Below are positions 19,633 to 27,913 of a stretch of DNA of 64,000 nucleotides, one piece after another. The notes beneath the pieces were generated by a model. It saw nothing but the letters and a program-made list of their open reading frames with translations, did not search any database and was not told the DNA's origin. Every line of letters begins with the position of its first letter. Position 1 is the first letter of the stretch. The stretch is from Desulfacinum sp. (GTDB lineage Bacteria > Desulfobacterota > Syntrophobacteria > Syntrophobacterales > DSM-9756): NCBI GenBank assembly GCA_014359885.1, contig JACIYN010000025.1:62001-126000 (forward strand), written 5' to 3'. Made by a program: the position numbers and the translations under genes.

Positions 19633-20754
19633 TCAGTCGTTTCCTTTCGGAGCGTTCAGATCCTTCAGGACCTTGTTCAGGGTGCGGAGAAAACGCCCGT
19701 TTTCCTCCGGCGTGCCCACGTTAATCCGGATACAATCGGGCAGGCCGTAGGCGTTCATGGCCCGAACGATGACCCCTTCACGCAGCATGGCCTGGTAGAC
19801 CACCTTGGCATCCACGGGCATGCGGATGAGAAAGAAGTTGGCCTGGGTCGGCAGGGCCTCCAGCCCCATTTCCCGCAGCCGCTCGTAGAGCCGTGGAAGC
19901 TCTTCCCGCACCAAGGCGCGACTCTTTTCCAGGAAGGCGTCGTCGTCCAGAGCCGCCAACGCCGCGGCCTGAGCCGGGGTGCTCACATTGAACGGCTGGC
20001 GCACACGGTGGAGATAATCGGCCACGGCCGGGTCCATGACCCCGTAGCCGACCCGCAGGCCCGCCAGGCCGTAGGCCTTGGAAAAGGTCCTTGCCACCAC
20101 GATCCAAGGCCCCCGGCGGTCGAGATAGTCCGGGCCCGAGAAGGTCTTTTCAGGGTCTGCGAACTCAATGTAGGCCTCGTCGATCACAAGGAGAACATCC
20201 GGCGGCACCCGGTCCAGAAAGGCCTCGAATTCGCTCTTGGGAAGAACCGTGCCCGTGGGATTGTTGGGATTGTTGATGAAGATGAGCCGCGTGCGATCGG
20301 TCACGGCCTTCAGGACGCCCTCCAGGTCGATCCTCATGTCCCGAAGCGGCACAGAGACGACGGCACCCTCGACACATTGCACACTGAGCCGATAGACCAG
20401 AAAGGACGGATTGGGCACGATCACTTCCAGGCCCGGCCGCACGAAGGTGCGGATCACCAGCTCGATGATCTCATTGGACCCGTTGCCCAGGACCACACCA
20501 TCCATGGGCACCTTGAACTTTTCAGCGATCCGGCGTCTGAGATAGTAGCCGCTGCCGTCCGGATAACGGTGGAGCGTTCCGAGCTTTTCCCGGAGGGCTT
20601 CCAGGGCCTTGGGGGACGGTCCCAGGGGGTTTTCGTTGCTGGCGAGCTTGATGGAACCCACAATACCCAGTTCCCGCTCCAGCTCCTCCAGGGGCTTTCC
20701 GGGCGGGTACGGTTCGATGGCCGCGATGTGGGGCGGCACGAGCTTGGAGATCAA
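19633..20754 (-). CDS. hisC: Histidinol-phosphate aminotransferase
   Basis: A PLP enzyme that makes L-histidinol phosphate from imidazole-acetol phosphate; related enzymes also act on aromatic amino acids. KLASNENPLGPSP, NNPNNPTGT and VARTFSKAYGLAGLRVGYG are diagnostic; the Lys in SKAYG carries PLP. No ATG precedes the conserved start. I choose the TTG at 20754 (ISKLVPPHIAAIEPY follows) because AGGAG lies nine bases upstream; a TTG at 20838 would add 28 residues. The gene heads hisC-cmk with three bases between, and faces rpoH across a short divergent gap. Confidence 0.92.
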   Translation of the reverse strand: MISKLVPPHIAAIEPYPPGKPLEELERELGIVGSIKLASNENPLGPSPKALEALREKLGTLHRYPDGSGYYLRRRIAEKFKVPMDGVVLGNGSNEIIELVIRTFVRPGLEVIVPNPSFLVYRLSVQCVEGAVVSVPLRDMRIDLEGVLKAVTDRTRLIFINNPNNPTGTVLPKSEFEAFLDRVPPDVLLVIDEAYIEFADPEKTFSGPDYLDRRGPWIVVARTFSKAYGLAGLRVGYGVMDPAVADYLHRVRQPFNVSTPAQAAALAALDDDAFLEKSRALVREELPRLYERLREMGLEALPTQANFFLIRMPVDAKVVYQAMLREGVIVRAMNAYGLPDCIRINVGTPEENGRFLRTLNKVLKDLNAPKGND

Positions 20755-20921
20755 GGCGTTCGGCTCCTGCTGTTGGGTGGCTGACGGATCGGAGTGGTAC
20801 GAAATCTGCCTTATAGAAAAGACGGGCCCAAAACGCAAGCTCTAGTGGTGTTTCGGCGGAATTATGTTAGTATGGCCGGTGCATGAAATCGTAGGGCACA
20901 AGAGAAGACGGGGTGCAGAAG

Positions 20922-21896
20922 ATGGCAAAAAGCAAGAAGGCACTCAAGGACGAAGATACCAAGCCTGAAGTGGTGGATGTCCCTTCCGAAGACGATGGGG
21001 TGAAGGTCGCACCTCCCGAAAAGGCCTGGCCCCAACCCTATGACACACTTCGGGCCTATCTGGAAGAAATCAAGCGTTATCCCCTGCTGACCCGGGAAGA
21101 GGAGACCCAGCTCGCCATTCGCTACCGGGAAAAAGGCGACCTGGACGCCGCCTACAAGCTGGTGACCTCCAATCTCCGCCTGGTGGTCAAGATCGCCATG
21201 GACTTCCAGCGCCACTGGATGCAGAACCTGATGGACCTCATCCAGGAGGGGAACATCGGCCTCATGCAGGCCGTCAAGAAGTTCGACCCCTACCGGGGCT
21301 ACAAGTTTTCCTACTACGCCTCCTTCTGGATCAAGGCCTACATCATCAAGTTCATCATGGACAACTGGAAGCTGGTCAAGATCGGGACCACCCAGGCCCA
21401 GAGAAAGCTTTTCTTCAACCTTCGGAAGGAAAAGGAGCGGCTGGAGGCCCAGGGGATCGAAGCGACCCCCAAGCTGCTGAGCCAGCGGCTGGATGTGAAG
21501 GAATCGGAAGTCACCGAGATGGACATCCGACTGACGGGAGGCGAGATCTCCCTGGACGCCCCCCTCGACCACGATTCCACCGACACCCACAAGGCCTTTC
21601 TGCCCGCCCAGGTCACCCCCGTGGACGAGCAACTGGCGGATCAGGAGGCCAAGGCCATCCTCCACGAGAAGCTGATGCGCTTCCGCGAAGGCCTCAAGGA
21701 CAAGGAGGCCGTCATCTTCGACAAGCGCCTCCTGGCCGAAGACCCCTTGACGCTTCAGGAAATCGGCGACCAGTTCGGGATCAGCCGGGAACGGATCCGC
21801 CAGATCGAAAGCCGGCTCAAGAAGAAGCTCAAGGCCTACCTGGAAGAAGAGGTGGACGATCTGGAGCTGCTCCAGGAGAGCCTCATCGACACCTGA
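20922..21896 (+). CDS. rpoH: RNA polymerase sigma factor RpoH-like (sigma-32)
   Basis: A sigma factor of about 324 residues in the group 3 / heat-shock class. Region 1.2 and 2 are seen in LRAYLEEIKRYPLLTREEE, NLRLVVKIAMDFQR, DLIQEGNIGLMQAVKKFDP and YKFSYYASFWIKAYIIKFIMDNW; the QRKLFFNLRK segment is the RpoH-box type sequence. Region 4 ends with LTLQEIGDQFGISRERIRQIESRLKKKLK. It begins with a basic/acidic leader of 40 residues. The ATG at 20922 is preferred; a GTG at 20913 is possible. The heat-shock role is inferred from family resemblance. Confidence 0.92.
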   Translation: MAKSKKALKDEDTKPEVVDVPSEDDGVKVAPPEKAWPQPYDTLRAYLEEIKRYPLLTREEETQLAIRYREKGDLDAAYKLVTSNLRLVVKIAMDFQRHWMQNLMDLIQEGNIGLMQAVKKFDPYRGYKFSYYASFWIKAYIIKFIMDNWKLVKIGTTQAQRKLFFNLRKEKERLEAQGIEATPKLLSQRLDVKESEVTEMDIRLTGGEISLDAPLDHDSTDTHKAFLPAQVTPVDEQLADQEAKAILHEKLMRFREGLKDKEAVIFDKRLLAEDPLTLQEIGDQFGISRERIRQIESRLKKKLKAYLEEEVDDLELLQESLIDT

Positions 21897-21985
21897 AGAC
21901 GGACTCCACGGAGTTCCGGGTTCGCCTCGGTCTGTTCCTTGGTTCGTTGCAAGCCGCCATAAGAGACAGTCCCCGAACCCGCCAC

Positions 21986-21999
21986 CTGTAGGGGCGAAT
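21986..21999. repeat. Half copy of the REP-like palindrome, left flank of the intron
   Basis: CTGTAGGGGCGAAT, identical to one arm of the palindrome at 10245-10276. It ends where the 3' end of the group II intron begins. Confidence 0.8.
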
Positions 22000-22042
22000 G
22001 ATAGGGGTAGGAAGGACTCGTTGCCGAGTCCCTCCCCCCTCC

Positions 22043-22075
22043 GAACCGTACGTGCGGATCTCCCGCATACGGCTC
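22043..22075 (-). ncRNA. Group II intron domain V
   Basis: The minus strand folds as a hairpin with outer strands GAGCCGTATG and CGTACGGTTC. The AGC catalytic triad is near the 5' end (second to fourth bases). This is the best-conserved piece of the ribozyme and fixes the orientation of the element. Confidence 0.9.
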
Positions 22076-22089
22076 TCCGGTTGGTGGTT

Positions 22090-23415
22090 TTACCCCTCTG
22101 AGGACTGGAGCATTGCGCGATGGGCTGCCACGAGGCTGTACAACCCATGGCGCTCAAAGAAAACATTCGGCCATCTGTTGTGATCGCGGCCTCGGCTGAT
22201 CCCCTTGCGTCCGCTGCGCTTACGCAGAATACTGCGCAGTCGCCGACGAACCCATGAGTCGAGACGGGGAAACGTCCACCTTGGGGAGTGTTTGAAGTAT
22301 TCCATCCATCCACGAAGGCTGCGGTTCACATCCGTAATAATCCTTTGGAGGCTCGCGCCGTTCGTGCGTCGTGTCTTCTGGCGGATCGCATCCTTGAGCT
22401 TTTTCAGGCTTTTCTTTCGTGGCCAATGTTTGGTCCGCGTAAAGTGGTAGCCCAGAAAATCAAATCCAGCTCCAGCTTCCTCCAGATCCACAACGTGGGT
22501 CTTTTCCGGATGAAGGCTCAACCCTCGTTGGTCCACTTGGTGCCCAACAAGCTCAAGTGCTTGCTCGGCTTCCTTTCGGCTTCGACACAGCACCACAAAG
22601 TCATCCGCGTAGCGGATCATTAGATACCCTGCCTTGGCCATCGCGTGGTCCAACCCATTCAGGTAGAGGTTGGCCAGTAGGGGGCTGATCACTGCTCCTT
22701 GAGGAGTCCCTGATTCCGGCGTCCAGGCCTTCATTGCCTCCAGAACATCCTGCTTGAGAAACGCCTCAATCAATGCCAGCACCCGTCCGTCTGCGATCGA
22801 TTCCCTCACATCGGCCATCAGTCTCTCATGGTCAATGTTGTCAAAGTAGGCGCGAATGTCCGCATCCACCACATAGCGGTAACCCTCCTTGATGGCCTGG
22901 TCCACCCGCCTCAGGGCATCTTTGCATCCCCTCCGTGGTCGAAATCCGTAACTGTTTTCCGCAAACCTCGCTTCGAAGATCGGTTCGATCACAAGCCTTA
23001 GAGCGCTTTGTACCACTCGGTCCCTCACACAAGGGATTCCAAGGGGGCGCTTCTCTCGGCTGCCCGGTTTGTCAATGTAGACCCGTCGGATCGGCCTCGG
23101 TTTATACCTTCCTTGGCTTAACTCCTCTTCCAGCCTCCCCAGTTCTTCATCCTTTCGGACTTCAAACTCCCCAATCCCTTGGTGGTCCGTCCCGGCACTC
23201 CCCTTGTTGGCCCTCACTTGCTTCCAAGCGGCCTCAAGCGTCGTACGCCGACTGACCTTGTCGATCAAACTAAACCATTTGCCTCCTTTGACCCCCCTTT
23301 CAAGGGCCTCCAGCATGCGTTCGGTCCAGACAGTCCGTTCCACCCAGGCCCAGCGGCTCGCGGCTTCTCCTGCTTGTTTAGCTCCCGGCACTCCCGCAGG
23401 TTTCCTTTCGTCCAT
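22090..23415 (-). CDS. ltrA: Group II intron reverse transcriptase/maturase
   Basis: A 441-residue intron-encoded protein that splices its own intron and copies it into DNA. Reverse-transcriptase motifs: RRVYIDKPGSREKRPLGIP, SYGFRPRRGCKDAL, VDADIRAYFDNIDHERL, GTPQGAVISPLLANLYLNGLD and the active-site MIRYADDFVV (YADD about residue 270). The maturase (X) domain is seen in INRSLRGWMEYFKHS-type sequence (here VNRSLRGWMEYFKHS). There is no HNH endonuclease domain at the C-terminus, so priming must use another route. Start ATG 23415 has AGAGG six bases upstream; a GTG at 23445 is an alternative. The frame is intact. Confidence 0.95.
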   Translation of the reverse strand: MDERKPAGVPGAKQAGEAASRWAWVERTVWTERMLEALERGVKGGKWFSLIDKVSRRTTLEAAWKQVRANKGSAGTDHQGIGEFEVRKDEELGRLEEELSQGRYKPRPIRRVYIDKPGSREKRPLGIPCVRDRVVQSALRLVIEPIFEARFAENSYGFRPRRGCKDALRRVDQAIKEGYRYVVDADIRAYFDNIDHERLMADVRESIADGRVLALIEAFLKQDVLEAMKAWTPESGTPQGAVISPLLANLYLNGLDHAMAKAGYLMIRYADDFVVLCRSRKEAEQALELVGHQVDQRGLSLHPEKTHVVDLEEAGAGFDFLGYHFTRTKHWPRKKSLKKLKDAIRQKTRRTNGASLQRIITDVNRSLRGWMEYFKHSPRWTFPRLDSWVRRRLRSILRKRSGRKGISRGRDHNRWPNVFFERHGLYSLVAAHRAMLQSSEG

Positions 23416-23967
23416 CCTAGACCTCTCGCATCCACCTTCCTGCACCCCTTCGCTCCACAGCCATTACGCCGCTTCCTCGCTACTATGGGTGCTCTGACTC
23501 CTGCCCGGGCGGCTCTTCGTGCCCTTACTAGGTGCAATGAACACCGTCCTCGTCCCGGACAGGTCTCCCTGGTTCACATGACGTGACCTTCCTCACATTC
23601 CGCCGCCAACCACCCTACGCCCCCTGCCATCGCTTCTCGCTGCCCGCCCAGCGTGGCAGACTCCCGTGGCTACGTCGGCCGGCTCCAGGTCGAAGTTTGT
23701 GTTCTCCGTTTCTCGCCCTTTCGTCTGCGAGTGCCACAGTATCTCGACCATACCTTGCCGCTTTGACACGGTCTGGACTTCGTCCTTCCCTAGGAGACTC
23801 GTCGAGTCGTAAGGCCGAATCGCGTTCGTCATCCTGCGGACTATGTGTTCGTCTCCGGTTGCTTCCCACCCCGCCTCACGGCGACGCAGTTACCTTCGAC
23901 TACCGGGAGCGGGCATCTCCCGGAAGAGGACTTTCACCTCTCTGATCACGCCTGCTCCCAGGCGCAC

Positions 23968-23993
23968 TAGGGGCGAATAATCATTCGCCCCTA
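23968..23993. repeat. REP-like palindrome, right flank of the intron
   Basis: Arms TAGGGGCGAAT and ATTCGCCCCTA, loop AATC. The intron 5' end touches it, so in the intron's own orientation the upstream exon ends in this hairpin. Confidence 0.85.
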
Positions 23994-24004
23994 CTGAGAA
24001 CCCT

Positions 24005-24300
24005 CCCAACCGTCACTCCCGCGCAACCGGGAGTACATAAGTTGCCGGAATTCCTGGATCCGAGCCCCGTTCAAGCCGGGACAAGCCTCGGGGGGATGAC
24101 GAAAGGGCGTTGAACGGCGCAAATCTCTCTTTCTCGGACAGCCTCCGAGGAGCCTGTTCGAAAACGGCCAACTCGCATTCTACAACGCATGTCGCTCATC
24201 ACTGGGAAGGCATTGTTTCGCTTGCACGGAAGAAGGGGAGCTTTACGGGAAGGGAGACCTCCACGTAGGGGCGGTTCGCGAACCGCCCCTACGCGATGAA
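24005..24300. repeat. Intergenic repeats between the intron and the amidohydrolase gene
   Basis: No gene is visible. Bases 24013-24105 (GTCACTCCCGCGCAACCGGGAG, then GAATTCCTGGATCC and GTTCAAGCC) match 47961-48055 closely. TCGGACAGCCTCCGAGGAGCC near 24138 recurs near 47923. A perfect 30-bp palindrome, starting CGTAGGGGCGGTTCG, lies at 24264-24293. Confidence 0.75.
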
Positions 24301-24353
24301 GGCACCCGCGATGATTCCGGTGAATGGCTTTCCCTGCCGGTATGGGTGGCCGT

Positions 24354-25202
24354 TCACACGGCCGGCAAACCGAAGATCCGGGCGGCGTTGTCCCCCAGGA
24401 TCGCCGCCCGCTCCCGCTCATCCAGGCCCGCATCCGCCATCTCGCGTTCATACCGGGCCACGGAAAGAAGAGGGTAATCGGTTCCCAGCAGGACGCGGTT
24501 CGCTCCCGCCGTTCGAACGGCCTCCCGATAGATTTCCGGATGGTACAGGAAGGGGGACGCGGCGGTGTCGTAGAACACGTGGGAAAGCACGTCCCGGGTC
24601 TCCCTTTTGAGCCTTTCGAAGAAGAAGAGCCCCCCGCCCCAATGGGCCAGGATCAGGGGCACCCCCTGGGTTCGGCGCGCCAGCTCGTAGTAGAATTTGA
24701 GGCCCATGGGCGCCTTGCCCGGATAGATGTGGCCCACGGGCTCGTTGGCATGCACCAGCAGCACCGCCGTTTTCTCACGGCACAAGGCGGCCAGCTCTTC
24801 GTATCGATGCAGCACCTCTTCTTCCGCACACGCCTCGTAGACGGCCAACTCGCCGAGCCCCACGGCACCGGCCTCCAGCCCGCGCCGAGCTTCCGGAAGG
24901 GCGTAGGGACAGGTGGGATCGAAGCAGACCATGGGGAGGATCCGGCCGGGAAAACGAGCCGCCGCCTCCAGAACATAGTCGTTGTGCCGCCGGGCCAAGT
25001 GCTCCTGGCGCCAGGGGAAACCGAAGACCACCGTGACATCGATCCCGCCCTCGTCCATGGCCTCCACCAGGGTTTCGGCACCGACGAGCCGGGACTTGGC
25101 CGACCGGTAGAGGGCCTCGAAGGCCGGCTCCCGGTGGAAGAACTTCTCCCTTTCGGCAATCACTTCGGGCGGAAAGATATGGGCATGCACGTCGATCTTC
25201 AT
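24354..25202 (-). CDS. Amidohydrolase-2 family TIM-barrel hydrolase
   Basis: A 282-residue metal-dependent hydrolase of the amidohydrolase 2 family (related to decarboxylases such as ACMSD). It starts MKIDVHAHIFPPE with the metal-binding HxH. VLLVHANEP carries a second metal or substrate histidine, LILAHWGGG a third, and NRVLLGTDYPL the catalytic Asp. The start ATG at 25202 has GGAGG eight bases upstream. The substrate is unknown; the family includes decarboxylases and lactone or amide hydrolases. The gene stands alone, between a repeat region and a divergent phosphatase gene. Confidence 0.88.
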   Translation of the reverse strand: MKIDVHAHIFPPEVIAEREKFFHREPAFEALYRSAKSRLVGAETLVEAMDEGGIDVTVVFGFPWRQEHLARRHNDYVLEAAARFPGRILPMVCFDPTCPYALPEARRGLEAGAVGLGELAVYEACAEEEVLHRYEELAALCREKTAVLLVHANEPVGHIYPGKAPMGLKFYYELARRTQGVPLILAHWGGGLFFFERLKRETRDVLSHVFYDTAASPFLYHPEIYREAVRTAGANRVLLGTDYPLLSVARYEREMADAGLDERERAAILGDNAARIFGLPAV

Positions 25203-25421
25203 GTAAGCTTCCTCCCGGCGAACAAGCGGTTTTCCCAACGGGCCCGCGGCGGCTCGCCTGAGCGGGCCTTGGCGGTGCCGGAGTACGCCCATGATGTCCC
25301 GATCCCCCCCTCTTGTCAACGCAGGGAGGATCCGGGTGTCGAACGGAGTTCGATCCGGGCCTGGCACCCCCACACAAGGAACCGAGCCACGGTGGTGCTA
25401 GAGGATTGCAAGGAGGCGTTG

Positions 25422-26300
25422 GTGAACAAGAACAACAACACGGCAGACCCTTTCCCCCTGAACCAAGAGGAAAAAGAGTCGATCCTCAGGGTGGGCCGGC
25501 TGACGGCCCTGGAAGCGGGCGCCCTCATCAGAAGACGGATGGACGGCAAGGGTCCCGGCACCGTCCGCAACAAGGCCGCCTTCGATTACGTCACCGAAGT
25601 GGACCGCCTTTGCGAGGACCTCATCGTGCGCCGACTGAAGAGCGCCTTTCCGCACCATGAAGTGGTTTCCGAGGAGATGGAAGAGCCTCCGGCGGCGGCG
25701 TCCCTGCAGTGGCTCGTGGACCCCCTGGACGGCACCACCAACTTCATCCACGGTTTCCCCATGGTCGCCGTCTCCATGGCCTTTCTGGTGGAAGGAGTCC
25801 CCGTGCTGGGCTGGGTCCTGGACCCGGTTCGCCGGGAGCTTTTCGAGGCGGTCCGGGGCGAAGGGGCCACACTCAATGGACTTGCAATCGGCATCCGTCA
25901 CCAGGCCTCCGTGGCGGAAGCTTTGGTGGCCACCGGTTTTCCCTTCCGCCGCAAGGACCTGCTCACCCCCTACCTGCGTGTCTTCCAGGAGGTCTTCATG
26001 GAAGTGAGCGGCATCCGCCGCGCAGGGTCCGCCGCCTTGGATCTGGCCTACACGGCCGCGGGCCGGCTGGACGGCTTTTGGGAGATGGGCCTCAAGCCCT
26101 GGGACGTGGCGGCCGGTTCTCTCCTTGTGACCGAAGCCGGCGGCGTCGTGTCCGACTTCTGGGGCGGAACGACCCATGTGGAAACGGGCCACATCGTCGC
26201 CGGGTCCCCCCGCGTCCACCCCTTTCTCCTGGACGCGGTGCGCAACGGCCTGGCTCCCCTCCTGCACTGCGATGCCCCCCCAGACCGCCTGGGAATGTGA
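25422..26300 (+). CDS. Inositol monophosphatase family protein
   Basis: A 292-residue Mg-dependent sugar-phosphate phosphatase of the SuhB/IMPase family. Metal-binding motifs: VVSEEMEE (Glu), WLVDPLDGTTNFIHGFP (the DPLDGT signature), and GLKPWDVAAGSLLVTEAGG (WDxAAG). RRAGSAALDLAYTAAGRLDGFWE is also typical. The GTG at 25422 is chosen for AGGAGG five bases upstream; a TTG lies one codon earlier. It may act on inositol-1-phosphate, on fructose-1,6-bisphosphate or on other phosphates; the sequence does not decide. The gene is followed by a terminator that belongs to the opposite strand. Confidence 0.9.
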   Translation: MNKNNNTADPFPLNQEEKESILRVGRLTALEAGALIRRRMDGKGPGTVRNKAAFDYVTEVDRLCEDLIVRRLKSAFPHHEVVSEEMEEPPAAASLQWLVDPLDGTTNFIHGFPMVAVSMAFLVEGVPVLGWVLDPVRRELFEAVRGEGATLNGLAIGIRHQASVAEALVATGFPFRRKDLLTPYLRVFQEVFMEVSGIRRAGSAALDLAYTAAGRLDGFWEMGLKPWDVAAGSLLVTEAGGVVSDFWGGTTHVETGHIVAGSPRVHPFLLDAVRNGLAPLLHCDAPPDRLGM

Positions 26301-26365
26301 AAGGGACCGCCTGGATCCCAGCGCACCCCTTCGGGAATGGGACAGGAGCACCCGGCGTTCAACAC

Positions 26366-26395
26366 AAAAAAAGAGCCTCCCGCTTCGGGAGGCTC
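26366..26395 (-). terminator. Rho-independent terminator for the acidic protein gene
   Basis: Perfect stem GAGCCTCCCG / CGGGAGGCTC (26373-26395, loop CTT on the plus strand). On the minus strand it runs into seven T residues. It lies 38 bases past the stop of the gene at 26433. Confidence 0.88.
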
Positions 26396-26432
26396 TCCGC
26401 GCTTCCTTCACAACCCGCATAACCCGGCCGGC

Positions 26433-26825
26433 TTACTCCTTGGCCGGGGGCTGCACGTTCATGGCCATGAGCTTCCTGGACGCCTCGTAGACCACTTCCA
26501 TCTTCTTCGGGGTGATCACCTTGCTCACCACCCCCAAGCCGAACTTGGGATGGAAGATCAGGTCCCCTTCCTTGTAGGTGTCTTCCATGCGGTACTCGGG
26601 AACACCGTCGGAGCTGGCTTCCAGGAGGAGCTGGCGCCAGTCGTCTTCCGTCTTGGGTTTGCTGATGCCCTTGTACAGGACGGAAGGAATGAGATCCTCA
26701 TCCTCGTCATCGAGGATCAGATCCTCCTCTTCATCGTCGAAGCTCAGCTCAGAGTCGTCGTCCAGCTCCAGGCTGTCGTCCTCGAAATCGTCCATCAATT
26801 CGTCTTTGTTCACATCTTTTGCCAT
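26433..26825 (-). CDS. Small acidic protein with a C-terminal HPKFG-type beta domain, function unknown
   Basis: A 130-residue protein in two parts. Residues 1-50 are extremely acidic, with runs such as DDSELSFDDEEEDLILDDED. The C-terminal half (YKEGDLIFHPKFGLGVVSKV, then MEVVYEASRKLMAMN) looks like a small SH3/Tudor-like beta barrel of the type seen at the start of CarD and TRCF proteins, though I cannot prove homology. The ATG at 26825 has GGAG eight bases upstream. The gene stands alone and has its own terminator. It could bind RNA polymerase or another basic partner, but this is speculation. Confidence 0.7.
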   Translation of the reverse strand: MAKDVNKDELMDDFEDDSLELDDDSELSFDDEEEDLILDDEDEDLIPSVLYKGISKPKTEDDWRQLLLEASSDGVPEYRMEDTYKEGDLIFHPKFGLGVVSKVITPKKMEVVYEASRKLMAMNVQPPAKE

Positions 26826-26946
26826 TGAATTCACTCCGCATTCCAAAATTGCTTTATTTCTGAGATCCTGGAGTCTATTAAAACCCGGGTGAGGAAAGGT
26901 CAAGCCTTTTCGCGGCTCCCTGCTCTTCCCGATCCGTCACCGGAGG

Positions 26947-27894
26947 ATGCCCGTGGTTACCGTCTTCGTCAACAACATCCTGCCCGTCTTTTCCATCATC
27001 CTTTTGGGGTATCTGCTCACCCGCCGCGCCTTCATCGGACCGTCCTTCATCCAGGCAGCCAACCGCCTGGTCTTCTACGTGGCCGTTCCAGCCATGCTTT
27101 TCCATAAAGTGGCCCGGTCCTCCTTTTCGGAAAACTTCGAACCCCACGCAGTGACGAGCATTCTCCTGGCCCTGGCGACCCTGTTCGCCTGCTCCCTGCT
27201 CGCGGTGCGTCTCTTCGGGCTTGCCCCGCCGTCCCGTAAGACCTTTATACACAGCGCCTTCCACGGCAATCTCGGCTACATGGCCTATGCCATCGCCTAT
27301 TACGCCCTGGGGGAAAGGGCCTTCGCTCAGACGGCGCTGCTCAGCAGCTTTCTCATTGTTGCCCAGAACGTTCTGGCCATCGGCGTTTTCGCGTTCCCAC
27401 CCCAGGATCGACGCGAAAAAGCAGGTTCCACGAAGCCCCATTCACGAGCCATGCTGCGTCAAGTGGCGACCAACCCCATCATTTTGTCCGTGCTGGCCGG
27501 CGTTCTTTGCTCCTTCCTGAAGATCCCGCTCCACACCGCCCTGTCCCGATCCCTGGATATCCTGTCCGGCATGGCTCTGCCCATGGCTCTGCTGCTCATC
27601 GGCACTTCCTTTTCCTTTGGTGCGGCCCGAAAATGGATGACCTCGATTCTGGGCATCGGCCTTTTGAAGCTCACGGGCCTGCCCCTCATCGGCTGGGTCT
27701 TCATGGGCTGGCTGAGCGTTCCCGCCGATTTCCGCCTGCCCGCCCTGATCCTCCTGGCCGCCCCGCCCGCCACCGTCACCTACATCATGGCCTCCGAAGC
27801 GGGAGGAGACCAGGAACTGGCCGCCACGTCCATTTCCGTACTCACACTTCTGTCGGGACTCACCTACGCCTGCTTTCTCGCCTTGGATTGGTAG
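26947..27894 (+). CDS. AEC-family transporter (auxin efflux carrier type)
   Basis: A 315-residue inner-membrane permease with about ten helices, in two bundles of five separated by a charged loop (QDRREKAGSTKPHSRAM, about residues 154-172). The start VFVNNILPVFSIILLGYLL, FHGNLGYMAYAI with a Gly-rich turn, and NPIILSVLAGVLCSF at the second half are typical of the family. Bacterial members export or import small organic acids such as malate or malonate; the substrate here is unknown. The C-terminus ends in a helix. The gene converges with the response regulator gene, with 19 bases between them. Confidence 0.88.
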   Translation: MPVVTVFVNNILPVFSIILLGYLLTRRAFIGPSFIQAANRLVFYVAVPAMLFHKVARSSFSENFEPHAVTSILLALATLFACSLLAVRLFGLAPPSRKTFIHSAFHGNLGYMAYAIAYYALGERAFAQTALLSSFLIVAQNVLAIGVFAFPPQDRREKAGSTKPHSRAMLRQVATNPIILSVLAGVLCSFLKIPLHTALSRSLDILSGMALPMALLLIGTSFSFGAARKWMTSILGIGLLKLTGLPLIGWVFMGWLSVPADFRLPALILLAAPPATVTYIMASEAGGDQELAATSISVLTLLSGLTYACFLALDW

Positions 27895-27913
27895 GTGGGG
27901 AGGTCTTCGAGGA

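Larger units (their letters stand above)
22001..23967 (-). mobile_element. Group II intron
   Basis: The intron runs on the minus strand for about 1,967 bases. The 5' end, at 23967, reads GTGCGCCTGGGAGCAGGCGTG, the usual GTGCG start. Domains I-III occupy about 23446-23967 before the maturase gene, with no other gene there. Domain V is at 22043-22075: it begins GAGCCGTATG and ends CACGTACGGTTC. Domain VI follows, with a GAGTCC hairpin and a bulged A seven bases before the end, ...CTACCCCTAT at 22001. It sits between copies of a dispersed palindrome. It looks complete and possibly active. Confidence 0.9.

Noticed and set aside
23583-23945. Small frames between the maturase gene and the intron 5' end
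   Set aside because: They fall inside the ribozyme domains I-III, which are non-coding.
24324-25421. Upstream extension of the inositol monophosphatase frame over 366 codons
   Set aside because: It is antisense to the amidohydrolase gene; the true start has AGGAGG at 25411.
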